This document shows, piece by piece, positions 23,801 through 36,200 of a stretch of DNA of 64,000 nt. Made by a program: the position numbers and the translations under genes. The stretch is taken from NCBI RefSeq assembly GCF_001625305.1, contig NW_017804021.1:445839-509838 (forward strand). The letters are read 5' to 3'. The stretch's first letter is position 1; every line of letters starts with the position of its first letter. This DNA comes from Branchiostoma belcheri. Taxonomy: Eukaryota > Chordata > Leptocardii > Amphioxiformes > Branchiostomatidae. The notes beneath the pieces are model-generated. The model was not told where the DNA came from. It did no database searches and was given only the letters and a program-made list of their open reading frames with translations.

Positions 23801-24240
23801 ACTTTGGCAAAAGTCATCAAATCCATGGCAGGCGTCCGTAACAGGACCTTATCTAAACTTCATTGGTTACTTTTGTCGGGAGTCTGGCCAATGGCAACAT
23901 TCCTTTCTTCATACACTCCCTAAGCTCCCCCAAAAATTTTACGGAAAACAGGCCTCCCTTCGAGCTATTTGGACAATGTGTTTCTATTGGGCCATCAGCG
24001 GGGGCGGGGTCTAATCAAAACCATTGTCTGTGCCCAATTTTCACCTCTGTCTCCCAGCAGCACTACCCCCATTCGTCAGTTGGTACAGCCCTCATTATCC
24101 TAACAATATATCACGACCAGCCTCCCTGTCGTCCGTCGACAGTCGACGTTTGACTTGGTTGGAGGCCTGCAGGCTCCGGGCTATCGACGCGCCGCTACTT
24201 CGGTCAGAATAATCTCCCTCCACGGACTTTTATTATTACC

Positions 24241-27200
24241 ATGGACGCACGGATGCTGGTGGTGGTACCGCTGGTCCTGGCCGCCGTGCCGCTGTGCTGG
24301 GGGATGGGGACGCCGTACGGCTACAGTTACATGTACGTGTCGGACCAGCCGCGGAAGTGCGTGCAGATCCCGCCGACGCTGGTGCTGTGCGACCAGCTGG
24401 CCTACAACGAGATGCGGCTGCCGAACCTGCTCGGGCACGAGAATCTAGACGAGGTACAGGAGCAGGCGAGGTCCTGGGTCCCCCTCCTAGCTCAGAGGTG
24501 CCATCCGGACACCAAACTCTTCCTCTGTTCGTTGTTTACACCCGTGTGTTTGGAGCAGGACATCTTCCCGTGCCGCTCCCTGTGCGAGGGCGTGCGGGAC
24601 TCCTGCGCCCCCGTCATGGCCCAGCACGGATTCCCCTGGCCGAAGATGCTCAAGTGCGACAAGTATCCTCCCGACAACGACATGTGCATCAAGTCTCAAA
24701 CCACACCAGGTCCGTATGATCCCAGGCGACCCAAGCCTGCTCAACACCCCGGTATGTTTACTTGTTTCCCTTCTCTCTCCATGTGCGTTCTCCCCGCCAG
24801 CCTCTCCTGCGTGTGCCCGAGCCAGGCTTTACCCGAACAAGCACACACGCTATTCTCGCTATTTATAACATTTACTAACGATCAAATATGACAAAATGAT
24901 ACCATGATCCTTTCCTGTCATTTTCCCGAGCTTATTTTTGCTGACACCCTTTTCTTTTCACAATTTGCACACTTTTGACACAGCAACAGTGCTAACAAGA
25001 CATTTTCCAGAACACTTCGAATTTGCGATCATCGGTAGTGTTAATCGCGTGATTGTTTTTAAAAGAAAATGACTGCGATTTGATTAATCAGAATTGCTAG
25101 CACAATAAAACAAATTTTCGTTGATGACCAACCAAAACAAAACACTTTTATTAAGTTGTTCCCGTGGTTCTCGCGCGTTGATCTTGTGGACTATAATCAC
25201 GCAAGGTAACATCTACCTTGGCGGCCTTGGCTGAGGGGTGACCGTCGTCTGTTTCATGACCCCAAAACAGTCACTGCCCATCAAGATCGTACGTTTTAAG
25301 TCATATTTTGGATGCTACTTGAAACATCTCACAGTTTTCAAAATCTGCCCAGTTGCATGAGTAATTAATTGTTTTCTTGTGTATTTTTTCGCGTGTTCCA
25401 CCGTAACTTCCTGTCAAGTCGTTATGATAACAGTGACTGACGGCTATGATAATTACGTGATAAGCTGTGATTCAGTGTGAAGCAATCTTATCGGTCCATC
25501 TCTATCGTTTAACTCTTGAGAGCCCCGGTATCTCGCCATGCCCATAAACGCACCTGTGGTCCGTCCCAACAGGCCACGATGTCCACATTAAATCATGGAC
25601 AGACAGACGGGCATTTCTCTCCACATATGGTTTACTCACCCGACCCGTAAATATATGATTACCCGCTTCCCCTAATACGAGGTGACATCGAAAACCGCGC
25701 GCCGTATCAAGTTTTCCTTCCCTAAGTTACTTTAATCCTATCTCGTCTCAATTAACCCAAGATAAATACCACCGTCTGGCTCATCACGGGCCGTGTTTGT
25801 GTGGCAGTTTCGTACAGGTAAACAAATCAACGTGCCGACGCCCGCCTCAGCCAACACGGCGGCATTCCACCAATCACTGAATCAGTTCTATGGCTTCACC
25901 TGTTGTTCTTTGGAGTTGGTGTTTTTGTTTACATCGCTGCTATCCACTAGAAGGCAATCATTGAGTAACAAATTTGGATTGGTTTTATAATCGGAATATG
26001 ATGCACACACATGTTTAGATGTTTAAAAAGACAAAACAAAACACTGAAAAATCATTTTTTCATTCTTGATTGATGGATAAAATTCGTTGAGCGATGTGTC
26101 AGATATTTGGTCTTGTGGAAACGGGGCCTAAAAGACCTAGCCTGGGTACCAGACTGTTTTCAGGGCCTACACTAACCAATTTCTCGGCTCCAGAGCCAAC
26201 ATGCGGCCAAGGAAAATTGTACCGCAGCCCCCTCAGTTAGCCACCTCTTGGCCTAGCGTGTTATGGGTCTGGGATCCAGGCTATGAAAGACTATAGAACA
26301 TGCTGTTGACTTGTTTCCAAGAGGAGTAGGAAATGCCGATCACTCATCAGTCCAAGAAAAGAGCGGAAATCCCATCTGATATCGTGATGGTGTTTGGATA
26401 CTGATAGATGCACAAACACACGCCTCTTCATTCTCTACTGTCCTCTTTCACCAACGCGAAAACCCTCGAAGTTGAAAATTATGCATTAATTGGTTGGAGA
26501 TGTTTTTGTTAGATCTTTTTAGTCCGTCGACAGCTGTTTGGTTTGTGGAAGTGAGGTCCCGGCGAGTCGGCGGCGGTAAAAAAGACAAGCTCAGTTATCG
26601 TGCCAAATCTGCAAGCCACCAAGAATAACTCCAAACACACCTAGAAAAACTGTCATCTCGGCGGGAGGCCGTGTTATCAAGGAGAATTATTAATGATGAT
26701 GTCGGTTCCCTCGACTGAAATGCAAGCCGGCATTATGCACGATTCGACACGGGGACTTACTGTGGGGACACGGCTATGACAGGGAGTTCGTCTTTCCTTG
26801 TGGAATGCAGGGTGCTAGCATTATTTATTACTCTTCAAGCAGAGGTTAGGACGTTTTTTTTTCAGACGTTCTCTCTGGCTTTCCTGGCTAGGGTATCGAA
26901 AAAAAGACGACAAAACACCTAAAATGTACGAAAACAGCTCACGGGAGTACAGTACTTGTTTACCACTTGTGAGTAGCAACTTGGGTCATGTATGAGTTTG
27001 AAGAAAAGCCCACCAAAACGCCTAAACGTTTTTTAAACGTCGAAAGCTGACCCAACCTCTGCTTGGAGAGTAGGACCGCCCTGGACACATCTGTCCTCGG
27101 CACATTTGGCAGACTGACTCCCCACGTAGCTCCCGCGCCGAGCGTGCGGAGTGATGCCGCTCGCAGGTCGGATCTACCGCCGGTAGACTGTATCCGAACC

Positions 27201-30200
27201 TACACAACCCAGCTCCGCGGCTACAGGGTCACCATGCCCCCCAAGGAAATTATACCACAGACCCTGATCCACTGGCTAACTCCGGGTCTAGCGTGCTAGT
27301 GGTCTGGCATCAGTCTTGCCGAGTTTGGCCAAGTTTTGTTACCTTCGAGATTCTCTACCATATTTTCCAAACTGCTGTCGAATGAATTTTTTCAGTCCCC
27401 CTACCAAGTGTCCCTTATGTATGGTAGAGACCATTGCATTTATATCACATTCGTCCGTAGAGCAAGGACAGTCTTTTCCCTATTAAACAAGACAGCTGGG
27501 TTTTTTTTCAAGACACACATCACACATGCACGACTGTCTCAAGCAAGAATGCGTACTGCGATCGCACGACATGAGTGATAGCCTGGATGCCAGACCCAAA
27601 GCACACTGGACACAAAATATCTCAGTGTGCACACTACATGAGTGACTAATCTCAAAGCAGATCTTTCGGTGGTGGCAAAGAGTCGAAACTTTCAATGAAA
27701 GACAGTATCAAAAAATGGCGAATGTTAACTGTCTGGCCAATGGATACTGTCACTGTCTTTGCGCCCACCGAAAGATCTGCTTGGAGACTTGGGTGACCGG
27801 GTCCTAACGCCCCTTTCAGTTATTACTACGACAAAAAAAGGTGTCAGTCCCAGTTCCGGGGATCAGCGCCCTGCCCGCCCATGAATGGTCCTTTATCCGG
27901 CAGAACTGCCAGTTTATTTACTCGGCGTGAGTTCATTGTAAACCCCGGGGCGGGAAACTCGTTAGCCGACTGGTCCAGTTTCCTCTTCACTCCTTCTCAC
28001 AACTGTGCACGACACGTTAACTTTTCACGCGACTCACAGGAAAGGACAATTTGCATCCTAACAGTATTAAACACCCCCTCTCCACTACTGAGGCTGAGAT
28101 CTCTGAGGGCCAAAGATTTGCCAGATCGCGCAATGAATTTCATCCATAAAAAGACGATTTTTGATACGTTTTGTGTGTTTTGTTGGGATCTAATCATACT
28201 TTTTCATCATGGCTTCATAAACGAAAAACAAGGTCGACACAATCCAATTTTAGACGCTCAGCGACAACAGAGCGGCGGAAAGGGCTTAAGAGATCTGAAT
28301 TTTATTATTTTTCCTTGTTTTTGTTTCAAAACCATATTCATAAGAAAGGTTTTGCATTGATTAACAGCCCATCGCTAATGTGTGTTACATATGCAGTGGT
28401 TTTCAAAACAGCCGGTGAGAGATTGTGAGTCCATATTTATGACGGAGATGGCTATCTGGACTATGAAGTTCGTCATTTCCAAAACATCTAATTTGGACAA
28501 TGAATGAAGACTTTATGAAGTTTATCGCGAAAATATTGCCAGTAGTGACAGTAATTGACTTGCTTCGGTAGTCGACAAAAATATATTCAGTTGCTCATGA
28601 GGAGTAGAATCGTAAGAACCTACATCAAAATATCATAACGCCTAACACACACACACACACACGTAGGCACGCACGCACACACACACATGCACGTACGCAC
28701 CCACACACACGCACATAAACACAAACAAACCCTGTCTCTGACACACATCACTATTTTCCATCATTCCCCATCCCAGAACTATCGATGCTTGCTAATGATT
28801 GTTCTTACTTACACTGTTAAACTTACAGATATTCACGATCATTATTCTCTCACGATTATTACACTACCTCAGTTGCTAGCCTGGAAAATGAATTCCTTAT
28901 AACGTTGAAACTGTCCTTTCTTTCCACGCCAGGTTCTTGTATCGTGTGTTTGGAGGAGGGAGACGACAGAGACTCAGACTTCTGTTCCAGCGATGTTGGT
29001 AGGTAGACTACTTTATATGTTTTTAATACAGTACATGTACTTAGGTTATCGGTGACAAACCGAGACTAGACTGCGGCCGCAGAACGATCAAACATTTGAT
29101 AGATCGCTCAACGTTCCATCTCTCAGCCCAAGCAGCCTTGCTCAGTGGACGGTGGAAAGGGGTGCCTGAGTGAAGACATGTCCAATATTGACTCCTGGCC
29201 TTTGCGTGTCTTGTGTACATGCCGGATTACAAACACTCCAAATCGCGCATTAGTCCCGCTCCCCGCGGCGAACAATGGGACAATGGGTGTCGGGCCAGCT
29301 CCTCTGACCCCGCGTCAGCCGTGTCTGGTGTGTCCCGGCGCTGTCTGCCCGTACAGGCCACCAGGGTAATCCTACCGATCTAACCACGCCGGCTAAAGGG
29401 AGAATAACTTGCCGGGGAGTTTGCTTTTGCCCACATAGGGGATATGTTATCCTTACCGAGGGGTACTCCCCTCATGGCTTATTGTTGACACTATTTTTGC
29501 CGAATTCTACTACCAATATCCCCTTAGGAGGGCCTGGTGGAGGCTAGGATAATCCAGAGGTTGTGTCCCCCGTGCCTATGGCCTTCAAGCAGATGGTGGG
29601 AGGATAAATCGTTACATTTTCCTATCTGTCTGCTTCTGTTAAAAACTCTCCAGATGACTTAAACTTTCGTGGTTTGTAAAAACAGAAACGGGCAACTAGG
29701 AGGACGTAACGATTTCGCCTCCCAACGTCTGCTTGGAGATTATACCGTAATAGTAATACCCCGTGCTCTCCGGTAACCCCGGACAGCGCAGTTCAGCTCA
29801 GTTCATCCTCTGTAGAGGTGAGAGACCAGACACACCCCAGTAATATATCACTCTGTATGTCCTATCTACGTCAGGGTTGATTCGTGTTTCAAGTCTTCAC
29901 AGTCAGAGAAACGGTAAGCCCTTCCCCCACCTAGATCTGCCGGGAGATTACCGTCGCCCCGATATTTCCCTACAAAATGAGCGGTATCATCTTCGTCCCT
30001 CCCTGCGGTACCAAAACAGTCGCTACTGCACCTACCAATGCGAAACCAGAAGGGGTAGACTAAAGGGGGTATCCTAACCCTAGCATCATAAGCAATGTGT
30101 AAACATGGGATCGTATGTGGATGGAAAGTTGCTTCATATTTAGCGAGACATGAATGTTTAGTCGAACTCTATTACAGATCAATTATGCCTAATTTGCATG

Positions 30201-33200
30201 ATTGAAACAATACTCCTATTACTTAGATGTATTAGTGGTAAATAAATAATGACTATTTCAGTCTTGTGCCATATGTAATTTTGTTCAGGGTGGACATAAT
30301 CAGGCGTATATCGTGTACATTTGCATAATTAATGAGAAAATCTTAAAAGTAGAACTCTGCCAAATGGTAGGAGCTTCAAAGTTATAAAATGTGTAATTTC
30401 GATAGGAAAGACGCCACAAGACAAAGACGTTTCACCTTATTTGCATGAATGATGACAAGACACTTCAAAAACCTCTCTGTAGCTCTATTTCTCGGACGTT
30501 TGAGGTCTTCGAACTGTAGTTTGTAGACTTGTTCAGTCGTGCTGGGAGAGTCAGGGGTGGAAGTTTGGAAGGCGACACGTAATTGTAAACTTCGCACGGC
30601 TGCCAAAATAATGAACAGATATCAGGGCGGAATTCCAACCGTGACCCGACGGCCGACCCTCTGTCCAGCGCCCGGCTCTTCGCGTGGTCTGAAAATGATG
30701 TGGCGACGGACGGATGGCGAGAACATGGACGCGTTCTCACGCACTTGTAGCCGGGACCTATAGTCTTTACCTAGCCTGGCATCCAGGACATCGTAGACTC
30801 CGCGGTATCTGTACGGTGCTGGGAGGACCGCCCGCCCGCCCAGGTCCATTAGTGAAGCCCGGGGTAGTTAACGAGGACGGTTTCAATTACATGTAGTAAA
30901 TTAGTTCGTCTACAGGACTACAATAATAAGGTAGAAACTACTACTAAGAAAGTCAGACAGGAACGATCTAGCATATCAGGAAAGGCCTATACCGACTAAG
31001 GCCCTATCGGAGAATTTAGTCGGAGAAAGATAATTAAACTAGGCTAAGCCGGTTGCTGGAAAATAGCAGAAAGTAACCAAATAACAGTACTAGAACTCTG
31101 AATATTGTACCAGAGGAGTTGGTCGGACATGGACGTACACTGAAACCCTCGAAGAATAACATGGCCTCTGTGGCATTTTTATAGTCTAGCTATTTGGCCA
31201 ATTTCTACTATTTTCGACCAACCCATTGGAGTCTGGTAGAGGCTAGCTGGGACTAGACCACAGAGTCCTGGCGAACGTCAGACCTCCACTCCGCCACGGT
31301 GTCTGTGGCAGGCTCCGATAATTGCCAGAGCCGTAAATCAAAGTTTACAACCTCTGAATGAATTGTTCAAGCTCGGTCCCCCTTCCGAGTAATTCTATTT
31401 TAGAAATTCTACAGCCCATTTTTTTAGCAACACGCTGTGATGCGGTTCATAGTTTAATTTCTCAAGAGCCCGACATTTCCGCCGACCCGTCTCGTGCTTT
31501 GCGTGCATGTTGGGAACCGACGAGCGCGCCAAGTTCTCTCCGGTCCTGATCCAAGTTGCCCGCGGCCACAAAATTTAACGCCGAGGGTAATGATAAACCT
31601 TCCAGGCGTAAATATGGCACGTCCGGGCGATACCCGACTGCGGCCTGGAACCACTTGTTCAAGCCCCAACCCTTGGATTATCCCCGTTACCACTTGGCCT
31701 CTGTAAAAATCGCGTGATTTCTGTGAAACAAACGATAAATGCTACAACAGCCTTTCCAGTGAACCGTCTGATTTCTTGGCGGGAAAAATGCCCCCACTTA
31801 CTCCGAGGGAGGGACTGTGTGACTAATGCTCCCTTAGCCTGGGAAATCGTCCAAGTTTGGGATGTTGCTGGCTTCGCACACAGGAAAAAACGTGTCACCC
31901 CATAGCAACACAAGGCAAGCCAAAACAACCTCAGTCCGTTCTTGGAAATCCCTTGAGGAGAAAAGAGTTTGGTACGTGATTCTAACCGCAAAGCACTGGC
32001 ACGAGTGGCAGCTTTTGACATGTTGTCGGCGGAAAGAACTGCCAATACCCCATGTCAATAGTAGAAAAAAGCAACTGCATGCTTCTATACACAAGGAAAT
32101 CGTTACTCTGAAGTGGCTCATAAGGTTTTGAAAAATGGCAGACTGTTCAAGGGCGTCAAGTAGCATCTACTGCTTTTCGTCAGTGACAATTTCCTTGTCT
32201 ACAACAACTACACGGTGTCAGAAAACAACTTCGGAAAACGGCTCAGTCCCAGTTAAACCACAGACGGAGCTTTTCGGTCGACCAGACAGACCACAACACC
32301 AAACGACCGTAATACCCCGGCTCCAAAACTCCCAATTTAGCTTACTACCCAGGGTGTAGCTGCAAAATCCTCTTAGAAAGTCCTCACAATACGACCTGTC
32401 CGACTAGCCTTATTAGAGGCAAATCCGCCTAGTCCCACCAGGCAAGGTCTGCTCTTGTATAGGTCTTGTCCTGCCCGTACACAAGAGACGGTCCTATACT
32501 AGGGTTTTCGAAAAACAACCCCAAATACTGTGCTTCAAGGGACACTCTAGTTCGCATTTTATCGCTGAAATATATGCCAAGCCTGCAGGGTTTTATAGCA
32601 AAAATGTAGCCAAGTTTGTTTTTATTGTCCATGTATGTAGGCATGTCTCTTTGTTTTCATGACCAAGTCTGACCGGATTTACATTAAAAATTGTAGTTAA
32701 GTCATTTTTGTGGACAGGATATTGCCAAGTCAGCATTTTTTCAATTAGATTTTAGACCTATGGACAAAATTATAGCCGCCGCTGCTTGTTTTTTTTTACC
32801 CCAAATGTAGGAAGAGCTTTTTATAGAACAAACGTATAGCCAAGACTAGTCCAAAGTAGAAGTAGTACAAGTCCAAGTAGAGTGAGAAGTTTTCTCTGGG
32901 TAAGGCCTGGAGCACATCTTCCGGATCCCTTCAAAGTTATCAATATCATATAATTATTCCCCGTCATAACGACAAAAATATCTAAGGTGACATCCAGGCA
33001 AGATGATATATAATGCGGCGAGCACAATATTATGACAATGACGTAATATACACAGGTTATAATACTAACAGGGTTTGATCAAGTTTCTCCGAGTGACGTC
33101 ACGTGTCTTTTGATGACGTACGGTTTGTGTGTGTGTGGCCGTGTTGAGAAGGGGCGTATGGGCACGGAGTCTGATGTAGTCACTCCTAGGCTACAGGGTG

Positions 33201-36200
33201 GATTTAAGATGTATATACTCTATTTTCAACCGTATACACAGTATATACACATACTCAGTCTTATACAATTATCTATAACACCCCCTTTCCAACTAGAGAC
33301 CGAAAAATTCACAACAAATTTCATTGATAAATAACGATCTTTTTTACGTTGAATATTGCTGTCTTCTGTTTCATACTTCTGTAGTGTGCATCATGTTCAA
33401 TTATAAAATAAAAGGCTACACAAATGCAATTTTATGGTCAATGGTCACATAGAGACCCCCTTCTAGGATCTTCTAGTAGAAAGGGGGCCTAAGTGCGGAG
33501 AAGCTGTATTCATTCTGAATGCTTTTATACTATTTACACTCCTTGTTGCAACCTTGCTCCTTTTGGTTAGTCATCCATATCGCCAAGAACAGGTCAACAC
33601 AATCTAACAAACACACGTTTTCCTTGTTTCTTTCCCCTTTAGTTTTACGAGTCCGTGTTGAAGAAAAACACTTTGACGACGGCGACCTGGTCTTCACCAC
33701 TAAGAAGAAGGTGCGAGTGTTCCACGCGTCCGAGGCGTTGGGCGGCGGCCGCAGACGCCTGAACATCCCGGTAGCGGACATGGAGTTCCGAGTCATAGGA
33801 GGCGAAAAGTGCGCGTGTAGCGCCCTGGCCAGGAGAAAGCCCGGCCAGCTACTCCTCTCAGCTAGGAGGGACGGCTCCAAATTCTTCGTCACGTCAGTAC
33901 GGAAGTGGCAGAAGGGCGACAAGGCGTTCAAAAAACTCCTGCGGTCCATGCGAGACATGAATTGCTGANNNNNNNNNNNNNNNNNNNNATAATAATTTGT
34001 TGTTTATTTGCAAAATCATGCCCGAAGGCTAATTGCGTGTACAGTCAATTATACAGAAACAGGAGACAGGTAACAATCTGTCTGGAAAAACCTCTACTTC
34101 TACTACTACTCTAGCTATTAAGGGGTTCGACTTCTTCTTTGAAGGCAGTGGATAATGAATAGTCCCACATTCTGCATAATTAGTGGGTTTTGTGATCTTA
34201 GTAGAAATGTAGTCTTTTGGTGATCTTCTAAATGACGAAATGATGGAGAGATTGTTGTAACTGTCTGAAATAATCTGTTTCTTTCGGTCTCATAGTGAGG
34301 ACACTGGCTAACAAAATGTGTTTCATTTTCCACTGCATTCATTGTACAATATTTACATAATCTCTCATGCACAGGTAGTTTTCTATAGCGACCTTTTTCT
34401 ATCTCTAGTGGATGCGCACTTATTCTAATCTTACACATGGCAGCTCGTTCGTCGAATTCATTGTGGTATAGATATTTTTCCATGGAGTATTCGGATTTGA
34501 CGGTCTTGTAAAATCTTAGCTTGCCGTTATCTACAGACAATTGGTGAAAGAACGTTTGAACATACATATCAGTTAGTCTTCTCTTCAACAATGTACATAT
34601 ACTCTTGTTGTCTAAAGTACAGTGGTTGGTGTTCCATAAAAAGAATAGCCTGCATTGTTAATTATTTCTTTGACATGGTGTAGCCAACTTTTCTTACCAC
34701 TATTTCCCATATTGTGTTGCTGACAGAGTAATGCATCTACTTGTAAGGGGTGTGTGAAAGTGTCCAGTTGTTTGAGTCTTAACCAGTATTTAACTACACG
34801 GACGGATACATCTATATCTGTTGGGAACAACCCAAGTTCTGCCCTACTTGCTAGGTTACTAGAATTCCTGTGCACACCAAGAATATTTTTACAGAAGCGG
34901 TTCTGAGTTATCTCTACAGGACAATTGTCATTTGAATAATCTTTACCCCAGATCTCACAGGCGTATAACATTATAGATTTGATGCACGCATCAAAGAGTT
35001 TGAGTAAGGCCCTGGGGGACAAAGAGGTGCGGATGAGGGGTTTAAGACTAAATATTGCTTTACAAGCTTTTAAAGATAATTGTTTTTTGGCCAAAGAATA
35101 ACTGCCAGACGAAGACATAATTATACCTAGGTAGGTATATGAGCTTGTGATTTGGATATTTTCTGCGCCAAAGGAAAATTTGGTGTTCTTGAATGTTCTT
35201 CCTGTTTTGTTGAAAATCATCACTTTGGTTTTCTTCAGGTTTACCTGAATGTTCCATTTCTCACAAAATGCGTTCAGCTTGTTTAGCGCACATTGTAACC
35301 CTGTTTCCGATTCCGAAAACATCACAACGTCATCTGCATAAAGCAGACAAGATACTAGTAAATTGTGTAAGGTTGGTGGGGCGCAATCAATATTATCTAA
35401 GTCATTAACTAGGTCGTTTATGAATATATTAAAGAGGGTTGGACTGAGGTTGCATCCTTGTCTGACTCCTTTGTCAGTAACAAACAATGGTGTGAGGCCG
35501 GCTGACGTTTTGACACAAGTTTGTTGGTTGGTGTACATAGATTTGATTAAACTGTAGAATTTACCACCTATTCCTGAGCTGAGTAGTTTATACCGCAGTC
35601 CTTCGCGCCAAACGCTATCGAAAGCTTTACGGAAATCGACAAAGCATGCATAAAGACGTTTATTGGCGTTAGTGTATTTAGATATTAATGTATCAATGAC
35701 GAAGAGGTTGTCGTTAGTTCCAAAGTTTTTTCTAAAGCCGGCCTGGTTAGGGGAAATGAGGTTATGTTCATCTAGGTAATTAGTAAGACGTGTGTTTATT
35801 ACAGCTGTAAATAACTTAGCGAGGCAACTGATAACTGATATACCCCGATAATTGTTGGGATCTTCTTTAGGTCCACCTTTATGCAGTGGAACGATGTGGC
35901 TTACGCGCCATTGTTGGGGAAAGTGTCCGGATAAAAGAAACAAATTGAATAATTTGGTGAGGGGTTTGACAAGGATAGGAGATGCGCATTTTAGCATCTC
36001 ATTAAGGATAAGATCATTGCCTGAGGCTTTGTTATTCTTTAATTGGATGATTGCTTGCATGATTTCCAAACATATAGCCAAGACTAGTCCAAATGAAGAC
36101 TAAGTCCAAGTAGAGTGAGAAGTTTTCTCTGGGTAAGGCCTGGAGCACTTCTTCCGGATCCCTTCAAAGTTATCAATATCATATAATTATTCCCCGTCAT

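Larger units (their letters stand above)
15228..24240. other. Intergenic region between DDX11 and sFRP
   Basis: No further gene is recognised on either strand. The region carries several inverted-repeat elements, listed separately. A LINE 3'-tail-like piece sits near 19440-19515 (CCCGAAGGCTTATTGCAAGT, compare 34020). From about 21.4 kb to 24.2 kb the sequence becomes more GC-balanced and repeat-poor, as expected for sFRP upstream regulatory DNA, but no specific site can be supported. Confidence 0.5.
24752..28932. other. sFRP intron 1 with embedded MITEs
   Basis: It begins GTATGT and ends TTTCCACGCCAG. It contains TAGCCTGG-family copies (26138-26283 and about 27230-27315), a decayed CACAAGAAAACAG element near 25310-25385, an inverted repeat at 27649-27790 and a CA-rich tract at about 28645-28735. 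The 159-codon open frame at 27881-28360 resembles no known protein and is not called. Confidence 0.6.
28999..33642. other. sFRP intron 2 (left-hand copy)
   Basis: It begins GTAGGT and ends CCCCTTTAG. It contains an inverted repeat at 29584-29741 and a TAGCCTCTACC-family copy at about 31040-31246. From about 32829 the sequence is repeated after the gap, starting at about 36066. No other exon is recognised; the open frames at 31.4-32.4 kb on both strands overlap each other and look random. Confidence 0.6.

Noticed and set aside
24155..24719. Alternative plus-strand frames over sFRP exon 1
   Set aside because: They lack the Frizzled cysteine pattern, which is complete only in the frame starting at 24241.
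27881..28360. 159-codon open frame in sFRP intron 1
   Set aside because: No recognisable domain, no splice logic that joins it to sFRP, and overlapping open frames on both strands. Read as chance in GC-balanced DNA.
33530..33958. Long minus-strand open frames opposite sFRP exon 3 (also 36790-37224)
   Set aside because: They are exact antisense shadows of the NTR-coding exon in both copies. The protein on the plus strand is clearly recognisable.
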